From Kordiimonas sp. SCSIO 12603 (GTDB taxonomy: Bacteria; Pseudomonadota; Alphaproteobacteria; Sphingomonadales; Kordiimonadaceae), in the NCBI RefSeq assembly GCF_024398035.1, contig NZ_CP073748.1:673501-737500 (forward strand): a DNA stretch of 64,000 nucleotides, written 5' to 3'. The notes beneath the pieces were generated by a model, which was given only the letters and a program-made list of their open reading frames with translations, had not been told where the DNA came from and made no database searches. The position numbers and the translations under genes are program-made. Below are positions 1 through 9,066 of this stretch, piece after piece (position 1 is the stretch's first letter; the number at the start of each line of letters is the position of its first letter).

Positions 1-1030
1 ACAGTTCAGCAATGAGCAGCAGGCTCAGCACCAAACCGCCAACATAAAATTGTTCTCCAAAGACAGCCATCAACTCGTTTGAGAACAGAATGAACGGCAC
101 AGTAAGGGCAAGTTGAAGTGTAAAGACCCAGCGGCAAAACCCGGATAGTTTTCTGCCAGTGGCTTTTCGTTTGGCGCCATGGTGCAGTTTCGCCAGCACA
201 GGAGCCATCATCGGTTCAAACAGTTGGTGGATTTTATGGGGTACAGTTACAATTTGCTGCGCCATATAATAGATGCCTGTTACGCCGTGGCCCGCAACGA
301 GCGACAGCAACAGAATATCAATGCGGCGAAACATCATGATGCCAATATCTGTAATACCTACTGGAAGGCTTTTCAGGGGTATCTGATAAAGTGCTTTAAT
401 CTCGATTTGGGTATGGAATATAGCGCTGAAACTATAAGCTTTATTAAGGCCAATACCGATACCAAAAGCAGCCGCCAGCGCCGATATAGCGTACGCTGAA
501 AGAAGACCTGCTTCTGAAGGTGAAAGCCAGTAAAAGAGGGTGGCTGATATTAAGAAAGCCCAGGGTTCAAAAATGCAGCGCGCGATTACTTCCCAGCGGA
601 TAATGCGTTGAAAGCGGATAGCTGTGCCAGCCACTTCCGCAAATACAATTGCCGGGATTGCTACAAGAAGCAGGATTGGCAGTTCAATATCGGTGAATAG
701 ATATTCCCAAAGCACTCCAAAAACTATGGACATAAAACTGGCAAGCAGCAGGGAGGAAATAAGAGCTTCTTTGACGATTTTTGAGGCTTTGCCTTCGTTG
801 TATGGATGGCTCAGAATATCTAGAAGACTACGTTTCAATCCGATTACTGCGGCTGCAGCCAGAATTTCCGTGAGCGCTGCAACTTGCCCTAAAACACCGA
901 GCGCTTCAGCGCCGTATAATTGACCTGCAAGCAGCATCAAGATAAGCCGCGCAATAACGCGGCCACCAAACCCACCAAGAGACGCCAGAGCGCCTCTGAG
1001 GATATCCTGAATATCTGAGAGGGTACTCAT
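1..1030 (-). CDS. MOP-superfamily polysaccharide/lipid flippase, partial
   Basis: The gene is open from the ATG at 1030 and runs off the left edge, giving about 343 residues of a longer protein. The translation starts MSTLSDIQDILRGALASLGG and shows repeated hydrophobic segments of about 20 residues with short basic loops, as in oligosaccharide flippases of the Wzx/MOP type. Its ATG overlaps the stop of the CDP-alcohol phosphatidyltransferase gene (ATGA at 1027-1030), so the two are translationally coupled. This places it third in an inositol-lipid operon, and I infer that it moves a lipid-linked or inositol-containing product across the inner membrane. The substrate is unknown, and the C-terminus is missing because of the window edge, not because of mutation. 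Confidence 0.75.
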   Translation of the reverse strand, partial: MSTLSDIQDILRGALASLGGFGGRVIARLILMLLAGQLYGAEALGVLGQVAALTEILAAAAVIGLKRSLLDILSHPYNEGKASKIVKEALISSLLLASFMSIVFGVLWEYLFTDIELPILLLVAIPAIVFAEVAGTAIRFQRIIRWEVIARCIFEPWAFLISATLFYWLSPSEAGLLSAYAISALAAAFGIGIGLNKAYSFSAIFHTQIEIKALYQIPLKSLPVGITDIGIMMFRRIDILLLSLVAGHGVTGIYYMAQQIVTVPHKIHQLFEPMMAPVLAKLHHGAKRKATGRKLSGFCRWVFTLQLALTVPFILFSNELMAVFGEQFYVGGLVLSLLLIAEL

Positions 1031-1926
1031 GCGGGTGGGGCGGTGAAGGTGTTAGCGTATTCAATCAGGGTTTTTTCTTGCTGCCATTCAGCGATGATTA
1101 ACCCCAACATTATGATGTTGAATAAGATCAGTTCCACTGCAAAATAAAGTGCGGGTTGACCCATAAAGGCGAAGATAAAAATAAGCAGCGTACGATTATT
1201 TGCATTAAGTAAAGCCCAGGCTTTCACCATGGGGATAGTGCGCATGATGACAGCACCTGCCACACCTTTACCCCACTGAGTTTCGCTGAGTTCCATTAGT
1301 TTGCAGTCAAGCCCGTGGTCAGCCCCAGCAACAAGTTTTTGGGCTTTGTCGTAGAGCGAAGCGAGGAATGATTTTTTCCCATTTATATGAAGGAGTTTAT
1401 CTTGCACTGATGTGCGGTGAAGGCCTTCTATTCGCCTTTGGTATTTTTGGCGACGTTCTTCATAGCCTGCGGCCTGTACCGCATGGGAAATCCCGGCCCC
1501 AATTACCAGCCACCAGACATTGGGGGAGTATCCCGTTTCTACGAGATGGAGAGCGAGGGAGATATATACCACACTAAATACAACATGATCACAGATACCG
1601 TCGATGATACGGCCAAAAGCACTAGTCTTCCCTGTGGCGCGTGCTAGTTTGCCGTCTGCACCATCAAAAACATGCCAGCCGATCATGGCGAGGAAACCGC
1701 CAATCACATAAGGCGTTTGCGGTAGATAGTAGTATAGATAGGCTGCAAGAAAACCGCATCCCATACCCATAAATGAAATGATGTTTGGGCTAAGTTTGAG
1801 AGCAATTCCTATCTCTACTACTAACTCTGAAAGCGGATGGATAAAATACTTATTAGAGGCATCTTCAATGGAATTGGGACGACCATATTCTGGCGGCTTT
1901 ACGAAGGTGACTTTTGTTTCGCTCAT
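1027..1926 (-). CDS. CDP-alcohol phosphatidyltransferase family protein
   Basis: This is an integral membrane enzyme that joins a CDP-activated group to an alcohol. The family signature D-x2-DG-x2-AR-x8-G-x3-D-x3-D is complete (DGADGKLARATGKTSAFGRI followed by IDGICD) about 90 residues in, and hydrophobic helices lie on both sides. An upstream in-frame TTG at 1938 is possible, but the ATG at 1926 has a GAGG six bases upstream and is preferred (299 aa). It lies 82 bases after an inositol-3-phosphate synthase gene and overlaps the flippase start, so inositol phosphate is the likely acceptor. It could make phosphatidylinositol phosphate or a soluble inositol phosphodiester; sequence alone does not decide. 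Confidence 0.88.
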   Translation of the reverse strand: MSETKVTFVKPPEYGRPNSIEDASNKYFIHPLSELVVEIGIALKLSPNIISFMGMGCGFLAAYLYYYLPQTPYVIGGFLAMIGWHVFDGADGKLARATGKTSAFGRIIDGICDHVVFSVVYISLALHLVETGYSPNVWWLVIGAGISHAVQAAGYEERRQKYQRRIEGLHRTSVQDKLLHINGKKSFLASLYDKAQKLVAGADHGLDCKLMELSETQWGKGVAGAVIMRTIPMVKAWALLNANNRTLLIFIFAFMGQPALYFAVELILFNIIMLGLIIAEWQQEKTLIEYANTFTAPPA

Positions 1927-2008
1927 TTGAAGCCTCAATAAAAAAGGGATCTGCGGGAACCGAAATGCAGAAAGGGATGGCTCCCGCAGAAAGTGCCGTT
2001 CCTGGGCG

Positions 2009-3166
2009 TTAGCTAGCGAGGGCCGCTAACGCTTCCGGAACGGGTACAGTGGTTACATTAGAGCCTTCGATGAAGGCTTCTGTCATCAGGCGGGCAATAT
2101 CATCTGTATGCTGGATTGGAGGGTGTTTACAGAAGTAAGCTGATGGCCCTTCAACAACACCTGCGATGCCGCGGTCCAGGGCAACTTTAGCACAGCGAAT
2201 TGTATCAATCGCAACACCGGCTGAGTTTGGCGAATCTTCCACTGAAAGACGAAGTTCCAGGTTCATCGGCACATCACCAAAGAGGCGGCCCTCCATGCGG
2301 AGGAAGCATACCTTGTTATCATTTTGCCATGCTACATAGTCGCTAGGCCCTACGTGAATGTTTTCATCATCAAGGCGACTTGCAGCAACTGATTGAACGG
2401 CTTCTGTTTTAGATTCTTTCTTTGATTCCAGTCGGTTCTGGTTTTTCATGTTGAGGAAGTCAGTATTACCACCTGTGTTCAGCTGGTAAGTGCGGTCCAT
2501 CGCCACGCCACGTTTAGCGAACAGATCAGTGAGGATACGGTGGACAATTGTTGCGCCAAGCTGGGCTTTGATATCGTCACCAATGATTGGAATACCTGCA
2601 TTTTCAAAGCGTGCTGCCCATTCTGGGTTGCTGGCAATGAAAACAGGGATATTGTTTACGAACGCTACGCCAGCTTCAAGAGCACATTCCGCGTAAAACT
2701 CTGTCGCTTTCTGGCTGCCTACTGGTAGATAGTTCATCATCACATCTACTTCAGCGTCTTTAAGCGCTTTTACAACAGCTTCTTTGCTTGGCTGTGTATC
2801 AGCAGCGGGCATGAAACGGCGCTCATCTGGATAGTTTTCCATATGATCTGAATAGCCATCAAGCATATGGCCCATTTGAACAGCTACCCCCTGATGTGGG
2901 ATGTCTTTCTGGAAAACAGCTGTGCAGTTTGGTTCAGCGAAAATCGCTTCTGATACATCTTTGCCCACTTTACGGCTGTCGATATCAAAAGCGGCGGTGA
3001 TCTGAATAGCAGATGGCTTATAGCCACCCAGTTCACTGTGCATCAGCCCTGATGCATCTGTCTCACGGTCTTCGCCGTAATAATAGATGCCCTGGATAAG
3101 CGAGCTCGCGCAGTTACCCATGCCAATAATTGCCACATTTATTTTTTTGTTTGTTGGTGCAGTCAT
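2009..3166 (-). CDS. ino1: Inositol-3-phosphate synthase
   Basis: NAD-dependent conversion of glucose 6-phosphate to 1D-myo-inositol 3-phosphate in the cytoplasm. The N-terminus has the Rossmann signature NVAIIGMGNCASSLIQG, and the middle has the NTGGNTDFLNM motif of the short actinobacterial-type enzymes. The 385-residue length fits that group. The first in-frame start is at 3232, but the ATG at 3166 (MTAPTNKKIN) has GGAG seven to eight bases upstream and is the usual N-terminus. It is the first gene of a minus-strand operon with a CDP-alcohol phosphatidyltransferase and a flippase. Inositol synthesis is uncommon in alphaproteobacteria, so this cluster probably feeds a specialised lipid or osmolyte. 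Confidence 0.93.
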   Translation of the reverse strand: MTAPTNKKINVAIIGMGNCASSLIQGIYYYGEDRETDASGLMHSELGGYKPSAIQITAAFDIDSRKVGKDVSEAIFAEPNCTAVFQKDIPHQGVAVQMGHMLDGYSDHMENYPDERRFMPAADTQPSKEAVVKALKDAEVDVMMNYLPVGSQKATEFYAECALEAGVAFVNNIPVFIASNPEWAARFENAGIPIIGDDIKAQLGATIVHRILTDLFAKRGVAMDRTYQLNTGGNTDFLNMKNQNRLESKKESKTEAVQSVAASRLDDENIHVGPSDYVAWQNDNKVCFLRMEGRLFGDVPMNLELRLSVEDSPNSAGVAIDTIRCAKVALDRGIAGVVEGPSAYFCKHPPIQHTDDIARLMTEAFIEGSNVTTVPVPEALAALAS

Positions 3167-3302
3167 AAAATTCACTCCAAGGCTAATTCCTGCTTTGGGT
3201 GAAAAACGGAGCAAGTGAAAACCCACCTCCAAAGTTTTTTAGAAAAATGTCATAAGCAATTCATGGCTTCCTAAAAAATTATGGATACGCTAGAGTTTAG
3301 CC

Positions 3303-3881
3303 ATGTTTGATTGGATTAAAAACAAAACCCTACGTAAGGGCGGTGACGAGGTTTGCAGCAACAAATCCTTTGAAGATTTGTTCCGTCTGCAACGTGGGCC
3401 ATTACTCCGTTTTGTGAATGCTAAAATCAAAAATGAAGCTGAAGCAGAAGAAATTGTGCAGGAATGCTTTATTCGCTTCCAAAACAAATATGATGCAGAA
3501 ACGACAGGCTCGCCAGAGGCACTTTTAGCGCGTATTGCCCATAATTTGTTGATTGATCGGGTGCGGGAGAAGAAGGCCAGAGCTGCACGAGAAGATGCGT
3601 GGGGTAAACTCCATACAGACGGTGCAGTGGATGCGATTGGTGGCTCTGAAAGTATTGATCCTGCCCGCGCGTTATCCGCAAAGCAGCAGGTGGAGGAGGC
3701 CTTAGGGGTTATTGAAAAGCTACCAGATAAAACCCGGCAGATATTTCTGCTGCACAGGTTTGAAGGGCTAACCCATTCTGAAATATCAGAAAAAACAGGT
3801 ATTCCGAAAAGTACCATTGAGAAACATATGATTAAGGCTATCAAGGCCTTGTCTGATTTGAAAAAAAGAGCAGCACCGTAA
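3303..3881 (+). CDS. RNA polymerase sigma factor, ECF family, FecI-like
   Basis: An extracytoplasmic-function sigma factor of 192 residues. Region 2 is seen at about residues 20-90 (LFRLQRGPLLRFVNAKIKNE, then EEIVQECFIRFQ), and region 4 at about 130-185 (LPDKTRQIFLLHRFEGLTHS, then SEKTGIPKSTIEKHMIKAI). It is followed after 53 bases by a FecR-type gene and then by a TonB-dependent receptor with a signalling domain. This is the standard FecI-FecR-FecA order, in which the receptor senses its ligand and the FecR protein releases the sigma factor. The likely target is the receptor promoter. The start ATG at 3303 has only a weak purine stretch upstream. Confidence 0.9.
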   Translation: MFDWIKNKTLRKGGDEVCSNKSFEDLFRLQRGPLLRFVNAKIKNEAEAEEIVQECFIRFQNKYDAETTGSPEALLARIAHNLLIDRVREKKARAAREDAWGKLHTDGAVDAIGGSESIDPARALSAKQQVEEALGVIEKLPDKTRQIFLLHRFEGLTHSEISEKTGIPKSTIEKHMIKAIKALSDLKKRAAP

Positions 3882-3903
3882 GAGTTTTTTTGGAGGCAGG
3901 CTG

Positions 3904-3923
3904 ATATCTACTTCGTTAGATAT
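3904..3923. repeat. Short inverted repeat between sigma and FecR genes
   Basis: ATATCTA at 3904-3910 and TAGATAT at 3917-3923 are perfect arms around a six-base loop. They lie between the sigma-factor stop and the FecR start. They could form a weak RNA hairpin that tunes translation of the second gene, or serve as a binding site. No T-run follows, so a terminator is unlikely. Confidence 0.35.
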
Positions 3924-3934
3924 ATGGGCATAGA

Positions 3935-4963
3935 GTGAAAAACATGGCGAACGATCTGAAACGTATTGATCAGAAACTCATTGATGAGGCAGCCGAATGG
4001 CAGGCGAAGCTTGCTGGCGGCGCTTTGTCTGATGCGGAACGCGTGCGCCATATGGAATGGCTCCTTGAAGATCCAGCCCACACTGATGCCTTTGAATATG
4101 TGCAAGAAGCTTACGTGGGTGTTGGTCAGCATGAACAGCAGATCAGAGCAGCCTTTGCAAGTGATCTTAAGATACCTTCAAATCAAGGGGCAGTAGCTCC
4201 CAAGCCTATGAATGCTAGTTGGGTGTGGCCAAAGTTTGCCACGGGGCTTGCTGCTGTAGCTGCCCTGCTTTTTGTCGTGTTTTTCCCGCAAACGCCTTTT
4301 TATGATGCACCGTCTGATCCTCATATCTATTCAGCTAGCACGGATGGTTTAAAAAATGTAAAATTGATGGATGGTTCACGGGTAACCCTTTTTGCCGGTA
4401 GCCGTATTTCTGTGGAAATGGATGATGGTGCACGCAATGTAGCGCTTGAAAGTGGTCGTGCTTTCTTTGATGTGGTTTCCGATAAAGACCGGCCTTTCTA
4501 TGTGAATACAGGTGAACGGCAAGTGCGTGTTGTAGGCACGCGCTTTGAAGTCTTGAAAGCAGATGGGTTTGACCGGGTTTCGGTGAATGAAGGTTTGGTT
4601 TCGGTGGCGTCGCAGGCAGGTGAGGAGAAAACTCCAGCAATCCTTATAGAGCCGGGCACTGTTGCGACTTATGCATCTACAAGTGATGAACCAATTCTCA
4701 AGGAAGTAGACCCAACCACAATAGGGAATTGGACTGAAGGGGTGTTGCGGTTCAAAGAACAGCCAATCAGTGAAGTACTTGCACAAATTCAGCTGATTTA
4801 TCCGACCATTCATGCGGTAGTTACAGCTGAAGGAGATACAGTGTTTTCCGGTACACTGGTGGTTACAGAACCAGAGACAATGCTTCGAGAGTTAGCGGAA
4901 TTCACAGGCATGGAGTTGAGAGCTGATAGTAATACCTACAGTCTTAACCCTAAGCAGCAATAG
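3935..4963 (+). CDS. FecR-domain transmembrane regulator (anti-sigma)
   Basis: FecR-like inner-membrane protein of 342 residues. The cytoplasmic N-terminus (about 1-90) has the usual acidic/tryptophan-rich region that binds the sigma factor (EAAEWQAKLAGGALSDAERV). A single membrane segment follows near residues 92-112 (FATGLAAVAALLFVVFF). The periplasmic part contains the FecR domain (DGSRVTLFAGSRI, RAFFDVVSDKDRPFYV, VVGTRFEV) and a C-terminal STN-like region (GVLRFKEQPISEVLAQI). The GTG at 3935 or the ATG at 3944 may be the start. The gene lies between its sigma factor and the receptor, as expected for ligand signalling from the outer membrane. Confidence 0.9.
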   Translation: MKNMANDLKRIDQKLIDEAAEWQAKLAGGALSDAERVRHMEWLLEDPAHTDAFEYVQEAYVGVGQHEQQIRAAFASDLKIPSNQGAVAPKPMNASWVWPKFATGLAAVAALLFVVFFPQTPFYDAPSDPHIYSASTDGLKNVKLMDGSRVTLFAGSRISVEMDDGARNVALESGRAFFDVVSDKDRPFYVNTGERQVRVVGTRFEVLKADGFDRVSVNEGLVSVASQAGEEKTPAILIEPGTVATYASTSDEPILKEVDPTTIGNWTEGVLRFKEQPISEVLAQIQLIYPTIHAVVTAEGDTVFSGTLVVTEPETMLRELAEFTGMELRADSNTYSLNPKQQ

Positions 4964-4973
4964 AGAGTTTTGA

Positions 4974-7505
4974 GTGACTAGAACTGGAAGCATGTTGGCT
5001 GCCTTTGGAGCTCTCTTTTTTGTTGAAATGCTGGTTGTTGAGCAACCTGCTTACGCGCAAAACGGTCTATATGATATTAAAGCCGGTACGCTCGAAGAAG
5101 CACTTATCGCATTTTCTGAAAAAGCCCGACTTTCTATCAATTACTCTGGGGTTGATATCTCAACCCTTAAAACAGAAGGTACGGGTGGCAGCCTTTCAAA
5201 ACGCGCCGCGCTTAGAGCTATTCTCGATGGAACTGGGCTGGAATTTAGATTTCTCACGCAAAATTCCGTACAGATATTGCTCTCTAAAACCACTTCTGAA
5301 AATAAGCCTGTAGTGAGAGCAAAGCGCACTGCTGATGAGCCCCGAGCGAGCTATATAGAAGATGTTGTAGTAACAGCGACCAAGAGGACTGAGACAAATT
5401 TTGAAGTGCCCGTCAGTATTGCTGGTTTATCGTCTTTGCAGTTTGATGATCTACAGGCATATGACCTTCAGTCACTAGCGCCACATCTCGCAGGGGTATT
5501 TTCAACAAACCTTGGGCCAGGCAGAAACAAGATTTTTGTAAGAGGTCTTTCTGATGGTGCCTTTTCTGACCGAACTCAGGGTGTGGTCGGCGTTTATATT
5601 GATGAAACACCTGTGAACTTCAGTGATACTAACCCGGATATACGCTTGTTTGATGTGGAACGTATTGAACTGGTGCGCGGCCCGCAAGGAACTCTTTATG
5701 GGGCGGGTTCTTTGGGAGGCTTGTACCGGATTGTTTCTAACAAACCGGATTTAACAGAAACAGGTTTCAGAACCCGTGTAGCAGTAGAAGCAACGAAGGG
5801 TGCAGGCCCTGGATTAACGCTTGATGCAGTCTACAATCAGCCCCTTGTTGAAGATAAACTGGCACTTCGGGTATCTGGATATTTTGAAGGGCATGATGGG
5901 TATATTGATAATCCGCGTCTTGGTGAAACAGATACTAACGATTTGCGGATATGGGGGCTAAGGCCATCGCTCTTATGGCAAATTAACCCAAACTGGTCTC
6001 TGGAAGCATCGGTAAATCTGCAGGGTATTAACTATGATGATGCTCAGTATTACTTTGCAGACCAAGCACGAAACCAGAAAGATACATTTACCCCTGAGCC
6101 CTATGAAGATTCCTTTTTCCATGGCAGCTTAACGCTGAAAGGTAAGATAGGTTCAACCCTGTTGACCAGTGCAACAGCTTTTGTAAGCCGGGGGGTAACG
6201 GAAACGGCTGATGCAACTATTGGGCTGCCTTTTATCGATACAATTAGATCTGCGGCAGGCACTTTACCTGTTCTCGAAGGCTTTGGTCAGTTTCAGGAAG
6301 TAAATGCTTTCTCCGACTTTTTCACCCAGAACGCTGTGGGTTATTTTAGCCGTGATGAATATAGAACCATTAGCCATGAAACCAGACTGCAGTCTGAAGG
6401 TAATGGCGATTTCGATTGGCTTCTTGGGTTTTATTTTCTAGGCCGAAACAATGATCTTGATAGCTTGTTGTTGCAAGGCAATGCAGGCCAATCCCCGGAA
6501 GTAGCGCAAACTGAAGAACGTGATGAAACCGTTTTTGAATTCGCATTTTTTGGGGAAGCCAGTTACCAAGTTACAGATAAATTTAGTGTAACTGGTGGGC
6601 TTCGCTATTCGAAGCATAAAACCGAGGTAGAATATGCTTCGTTGTTTACGCCAGATAACACCAACTTTGCCTTAGATGAAGATGCAGATACTGAAGAGTT
6701 AACGCCAAAACTGGCGCTTCGGTATCAGTGGACAGATGCTATTCAAACCTATGCTCAGGTTTCTATGGGATACCGGGTTGGGGGCATTAATATCAATACA
6801 CCGATTGAAGCCTTGCAAGCCGTGCAAGGACCTGAGGATGAACAGGGGAATGTTGAAAGCGAAGTGTTTGAATCTGATGAACTGGTGAACTATGAATTGG
6901 GTATCAAATCATTCTGGTTTGATAGAGCATTATCCCTCAATGCGTCGGTTTATTATGTGGATTGGTTTGATATTCAGTCAGACCAAATATCAGAAGCAGG
7001 GTTTCCCTTTATCACCAACGTGGGTGATGCGCGTAGCCTTGGCTATGAAATAGAGTTTTCCGCTCGTTTGTTCCCTGGTTTTGAATTAACAGGTTCCTTG
7101 TTTGGTAACGAAACGGAACTTCGTGAAGATAATGCTTTTCTTGGTGCTCAAAGAGGGGACCGTTTGCCCACGATTCCGGGAAATACATATAGTTTGGCAG
7201 CGCTTTATCAGTTCTCTATCAATAATGATTGGTCTGCGACGATTGCTGCTGATTATGCCTATACTGGGGAATCGGCAATCGGATTTAATGAGGGCACTTC
7301 TCCATCAATGGGAGGATACGGTATTGCAAATGCACGCTTTCAGTTATTCCGCGACCGCTGGAAGTTAGGGCTTTATGTCCGTAATCTTACCGATACGACG
7401 GCGAATACTTTCGCTTTTGGTAATAGTTTTTCTTTCAGGAATAGAGCGCAGGTAACACCTCCACGCCCAAGAACGTTTGGTATCTTTGTGGAAACCAGTT
7501 TCTAG
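4974..7505 (+). CDS. TonB-dependent receptor with N-terminal signalling (STN) domain
   Basis: Outer-membrane receptor of 843 residues. A signal peptide ends near PAYAQN (about residue 30). The STN domain follows (YDIKAGTLEEALIAFSEKAR to about residue 105). A TonB box-like IEDVVVTATKR comes next, then the plug domain with RGPQGTLYGAGSLGG, and a long beta barrel ending in phenylalanine. The STN domain marks it as a transducer that talks to the FecR protein encoded ten bases upstream. The GTG at 4974 has AGAG upstream; an ATG at 4992 would also leave a signal peptide. The ligand is not revealed: no siderophore or heme genes are adjacent, and the barrel is of the large alphaproteobacterial type that also takes up non-iron substrates. 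Confidence 0.92.
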   Translation: MTRTGSMLAAFGALFFVEMLVVEQPAYAQNGLYDIKAGTLEEALIAFSEKARLSINYSGVDISTLKTEGTGGSLSKRAALRAILDGTGLEFRFLTQNSVQILLSKTTSENKPVVRAKRTADEPRASYIEDVVVTATKRTETNFEVPVSIAGLSSLQFDDLQAYDLQSLAPHLAGVFSTNLGPGRNKIFVRGLSDGAFSDRTQGVVGVYIDETPVNFSDTNPDIRLFDVERIELVRGPQGTLYGAGSLGGLYRIVSNKPDLTETGFRTRVAVEATKGAGPGLTLDAVYNQPLVEDKLALRVSGYFEGHDGYIDNPRLGETDTNDLRIWGLRPSLLWQINPNWSLEASVNLQGINYDDAQYYFADQARNQKDTFTPEPYEDSFFHGSLTLKGKIGSTLLTSATAFVSRGVTETADATIGLPFIDTIRSAAGTLPVLEGFGQFQEVNAFSDFFTQNAVGYFSRDEYRTISHETRLQSEGNGDFDWLLGFYFLGRNNDLDSLLLQGNAGQSPEVAQTEERDETVFEFAFFGEASYQVTDKFSVTGGLRYSKHKTEVEYASLFTPDNTNFALDEDADTEELTPKLALRYQWTDAIQTYAQVSMGYRVGGININTPIEALQAVQGPEDEQGNVESEVFESDELVNYELGIKSFWFDRALSLNASVYYVDWFDIQSDQISEAGFPFITNVGDARSLGYEIEFSARLFPGFELTGSLFGNETELREDNAFLGAQRGDRLPTIPGNTYSLAALYQFSINNDWSATIAADYAYTGESAIGFNEGTSPSMGGYGIANARFQLFRDRWKLGLYVRNLTDTTANTFAFGNSFSFRNRAQVTPPRPRTFGIFVETSF

Positions 7506-7509
7506 AAGC

Positions 7510-8562
7510 CTATCTCCGACGCCGTGGGCGCTTTTTTTGCTCTTTCCCGAAGATGATATTTTCCATAAGAGCTTTGCCCGTGAAGGCTTTTACGCTTTCA
7601 TCTGTGGTCAATGTGAATTGGTATGTGGTCAGATATTTGTGACGTTCCACATCTGCCATAGACCCAGCGGCCAGTTTTTCTATGGCATTTAGCTGGTCTT
7701 TGAGATTGAAAACCTCGAGGGGTTCAGAGATGGCAATCTCTCCTTTCATAGTACTATCGCCAGATATACCCGTAATCTGCCAGCTCATTGGTGTGATTGG
7801 TTTGAAAGTGATATTTTCAAATGTGGTAGGTTTCCCTGTTTTTTGGATAAGTGTGAGTGAGCGAATTTGTTTGCCTGAGGGAGTTTCAAAAATATGGAGA
7901 ATTGGGGCGGCTTCTTTGTTTTCAGTCAGGCCTGAAAAACGTATCCACTTCTTTAATTGTTTGTTTGGGGTTTCTGTGTGCACTACATGAAGGCCGTAAC
8001 CGAAACCCCACCCTAAATCTAGCCAGTTACCGTTTTCACCAGCACCACCAATTTCTGGTCCGGCCCTCCAGCGGCCATAAGCTTGGGCAGCGGGTGCATA
8101 TAAAGTGACCTGTGGAAGATTTTCCGCTTCATTTTTCGGGATCAGATTTATGGCCTGATAGTCTTTCGTGAAAAGCACATCTACTTCAGCAGCGGTGTTA
8201 TGGAGCTGCATCAAATAACCTTTTTCATCAGTCATGAGTTTGTGTTGAAAAATACTCATGGTTTCTGCAGGTTCTGAACTGTAAAACCAGCCACTTTTTT
8301 TCCGGCCGTTTTTAATAATGACGTTGTCTTTGGAAGGTTCCTTTAAAGTGCCCACCATAATACCGTGGTGTTTGCTAAAGGGCAGGTTGGTGATGAGGAA
8401 TTGAGAAGTAACCAGCGTTTTATTTTCAAAAAGAAACTGCTGTTCCCAGTATTCGCTGTAGGAACTATCATTCAATAACTTGGGTTCTTTTAAATCGCCA
8501 GCTAGGGCAGCGTGACTGGAAAACAGAAGGCATATAAACAGGCTTTTGAAACAGTGAGGCAC
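7510..8562 (-). CDS. Exported protein of unknown function
   Basis: A 350-residue protein that I cannot assign with confidence. The long open frame extends to 8817, but a GTG at 8562 has GGAGAG five bases upstream and opens a clear signal peptide (PHCFKSLFICLLFSSHAALA), so I place the start there. The mature part is mostly beta-strand-like, with ENKTLVTSQFLITNLPFSKH near the start and AYGRWRAGPEIGGAGENGNW in the middle. This recalls two-domain lipocalin-like proteins of the AttH/CrtC kind, but the resemblance is weak. The C-terminus is very basic (KEQKKRPRRRR). It is convergent with the TonB receptor, four bases apart, so shared function is not implied. Confidence 0.6.
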   Translation of the reverse strand: MPHCFKSLFICLLFSSHAALAGDLKEPKLLNDSSYSEYWEQQFLFENKTLVTSQFLITNLPFSKHHGIMVGTLKEPSKDNVIIKNGRKKSGWFYSSEPAETMSIFQHKLMTDEKGYLMQLHNTAAEVDVLFTKDYQAINLIPKNEAENLPQVTLYAPAAQAYGRWRAGPEIGGAGENGNWLDLGWGFGYGLHVVHTETPNKQLKKWIRFSGLTENKEAAPILHIFETPSGKQIRSLTLIQKTGKPTTFENITFKPITPMSWQITGISGDSTMKGEIAISEPLEVFNLKDQLNAIEKLAAGSMADVERHKYLTTYQFTLTTDESVKAFTGKALMENIIFGKEQKKRPRRRR

Positions 8563-8706
8563 CGATACTCTCCGAAAATAATATATTTCTTCTCTAACGA
8601 GATGAAGGAAAGGATGCCTCCAAAGCATTTTTATTGGAGGTGGTCTCACCACTGATCCGTTGACCCTGTGAATATGCGAATGCTTATCCAAAAGGGTTCT
8701 CGGAAA

Positions 8707-9066
8707 ATGCTGATGATGAACACAAATGCTCTGTCTTATACAGACCATGTGATGCAGAAAATCCTGCCTTGCATGGCTAAGTGTTATATCGCCAAAACGA
8801 ACCCCAGCCTGTGGCAAAAACTCTGGGGCCGCAATCAGGATAAAAAACTTGAGCGCTGGTTAGGACTTTTATTAATGGCTATGCGCATGGATGGCAGATT
8901 GCATAACGGCGCTAAAACGGAAGAGGTGAAAGAAGCATTTTACGCAGCTTTCATCCAGTATCAGGATTCAGATTGGCCTGAAGCTATTCTTTATGCCCAT
9001 GATCTATTTGGCCCATCGAAAAGCCATACATCTGATTTGATCGTAAAATTTATGTTAGCAAATTAA
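8707..9066 (+). CDS. Small protein of unknown function
   Basis: A predicted soluble alpha-helical protein of about 119 residues (132 if the ATG at 8668 is used). I recognise no domain. Visible features are a positively charged first half (NPSLWQKLWGRNQDKKLERW) and an acidic/aromatic second half (AFYAAFIQYQDSDWPEAILY). The reading frame begins 105-145 bases from the divergent exported-protein gene and ends with a four-base convergent overlap with a LysR gene. The start is uncertain: there are several closely spaced ATG codons with weak GGA-type upstream sequences. Being well packed between neighbours supports it as a real gene. Confidence 0.5.
   Translation: MLMMNTNALSYTDHVMQKILPCMAKCYIAKTNPSLWQKLWGRNQDKKLERWLGLLLMAMRMDGRLHNGAKTEEVKEAFYAAFIQYQDSDWPEAILYAHDLFGPSKSHTSDLIVKFMLAN

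Noticed and set aside
3290-3844. Long antisense open frame opposite the sigma-factor gene
   Set aside because: The sense strand encodes clear sigma regions 2 and 4; the antisense translation is low-complexity serine/arginine-rich and has no ribosome site.
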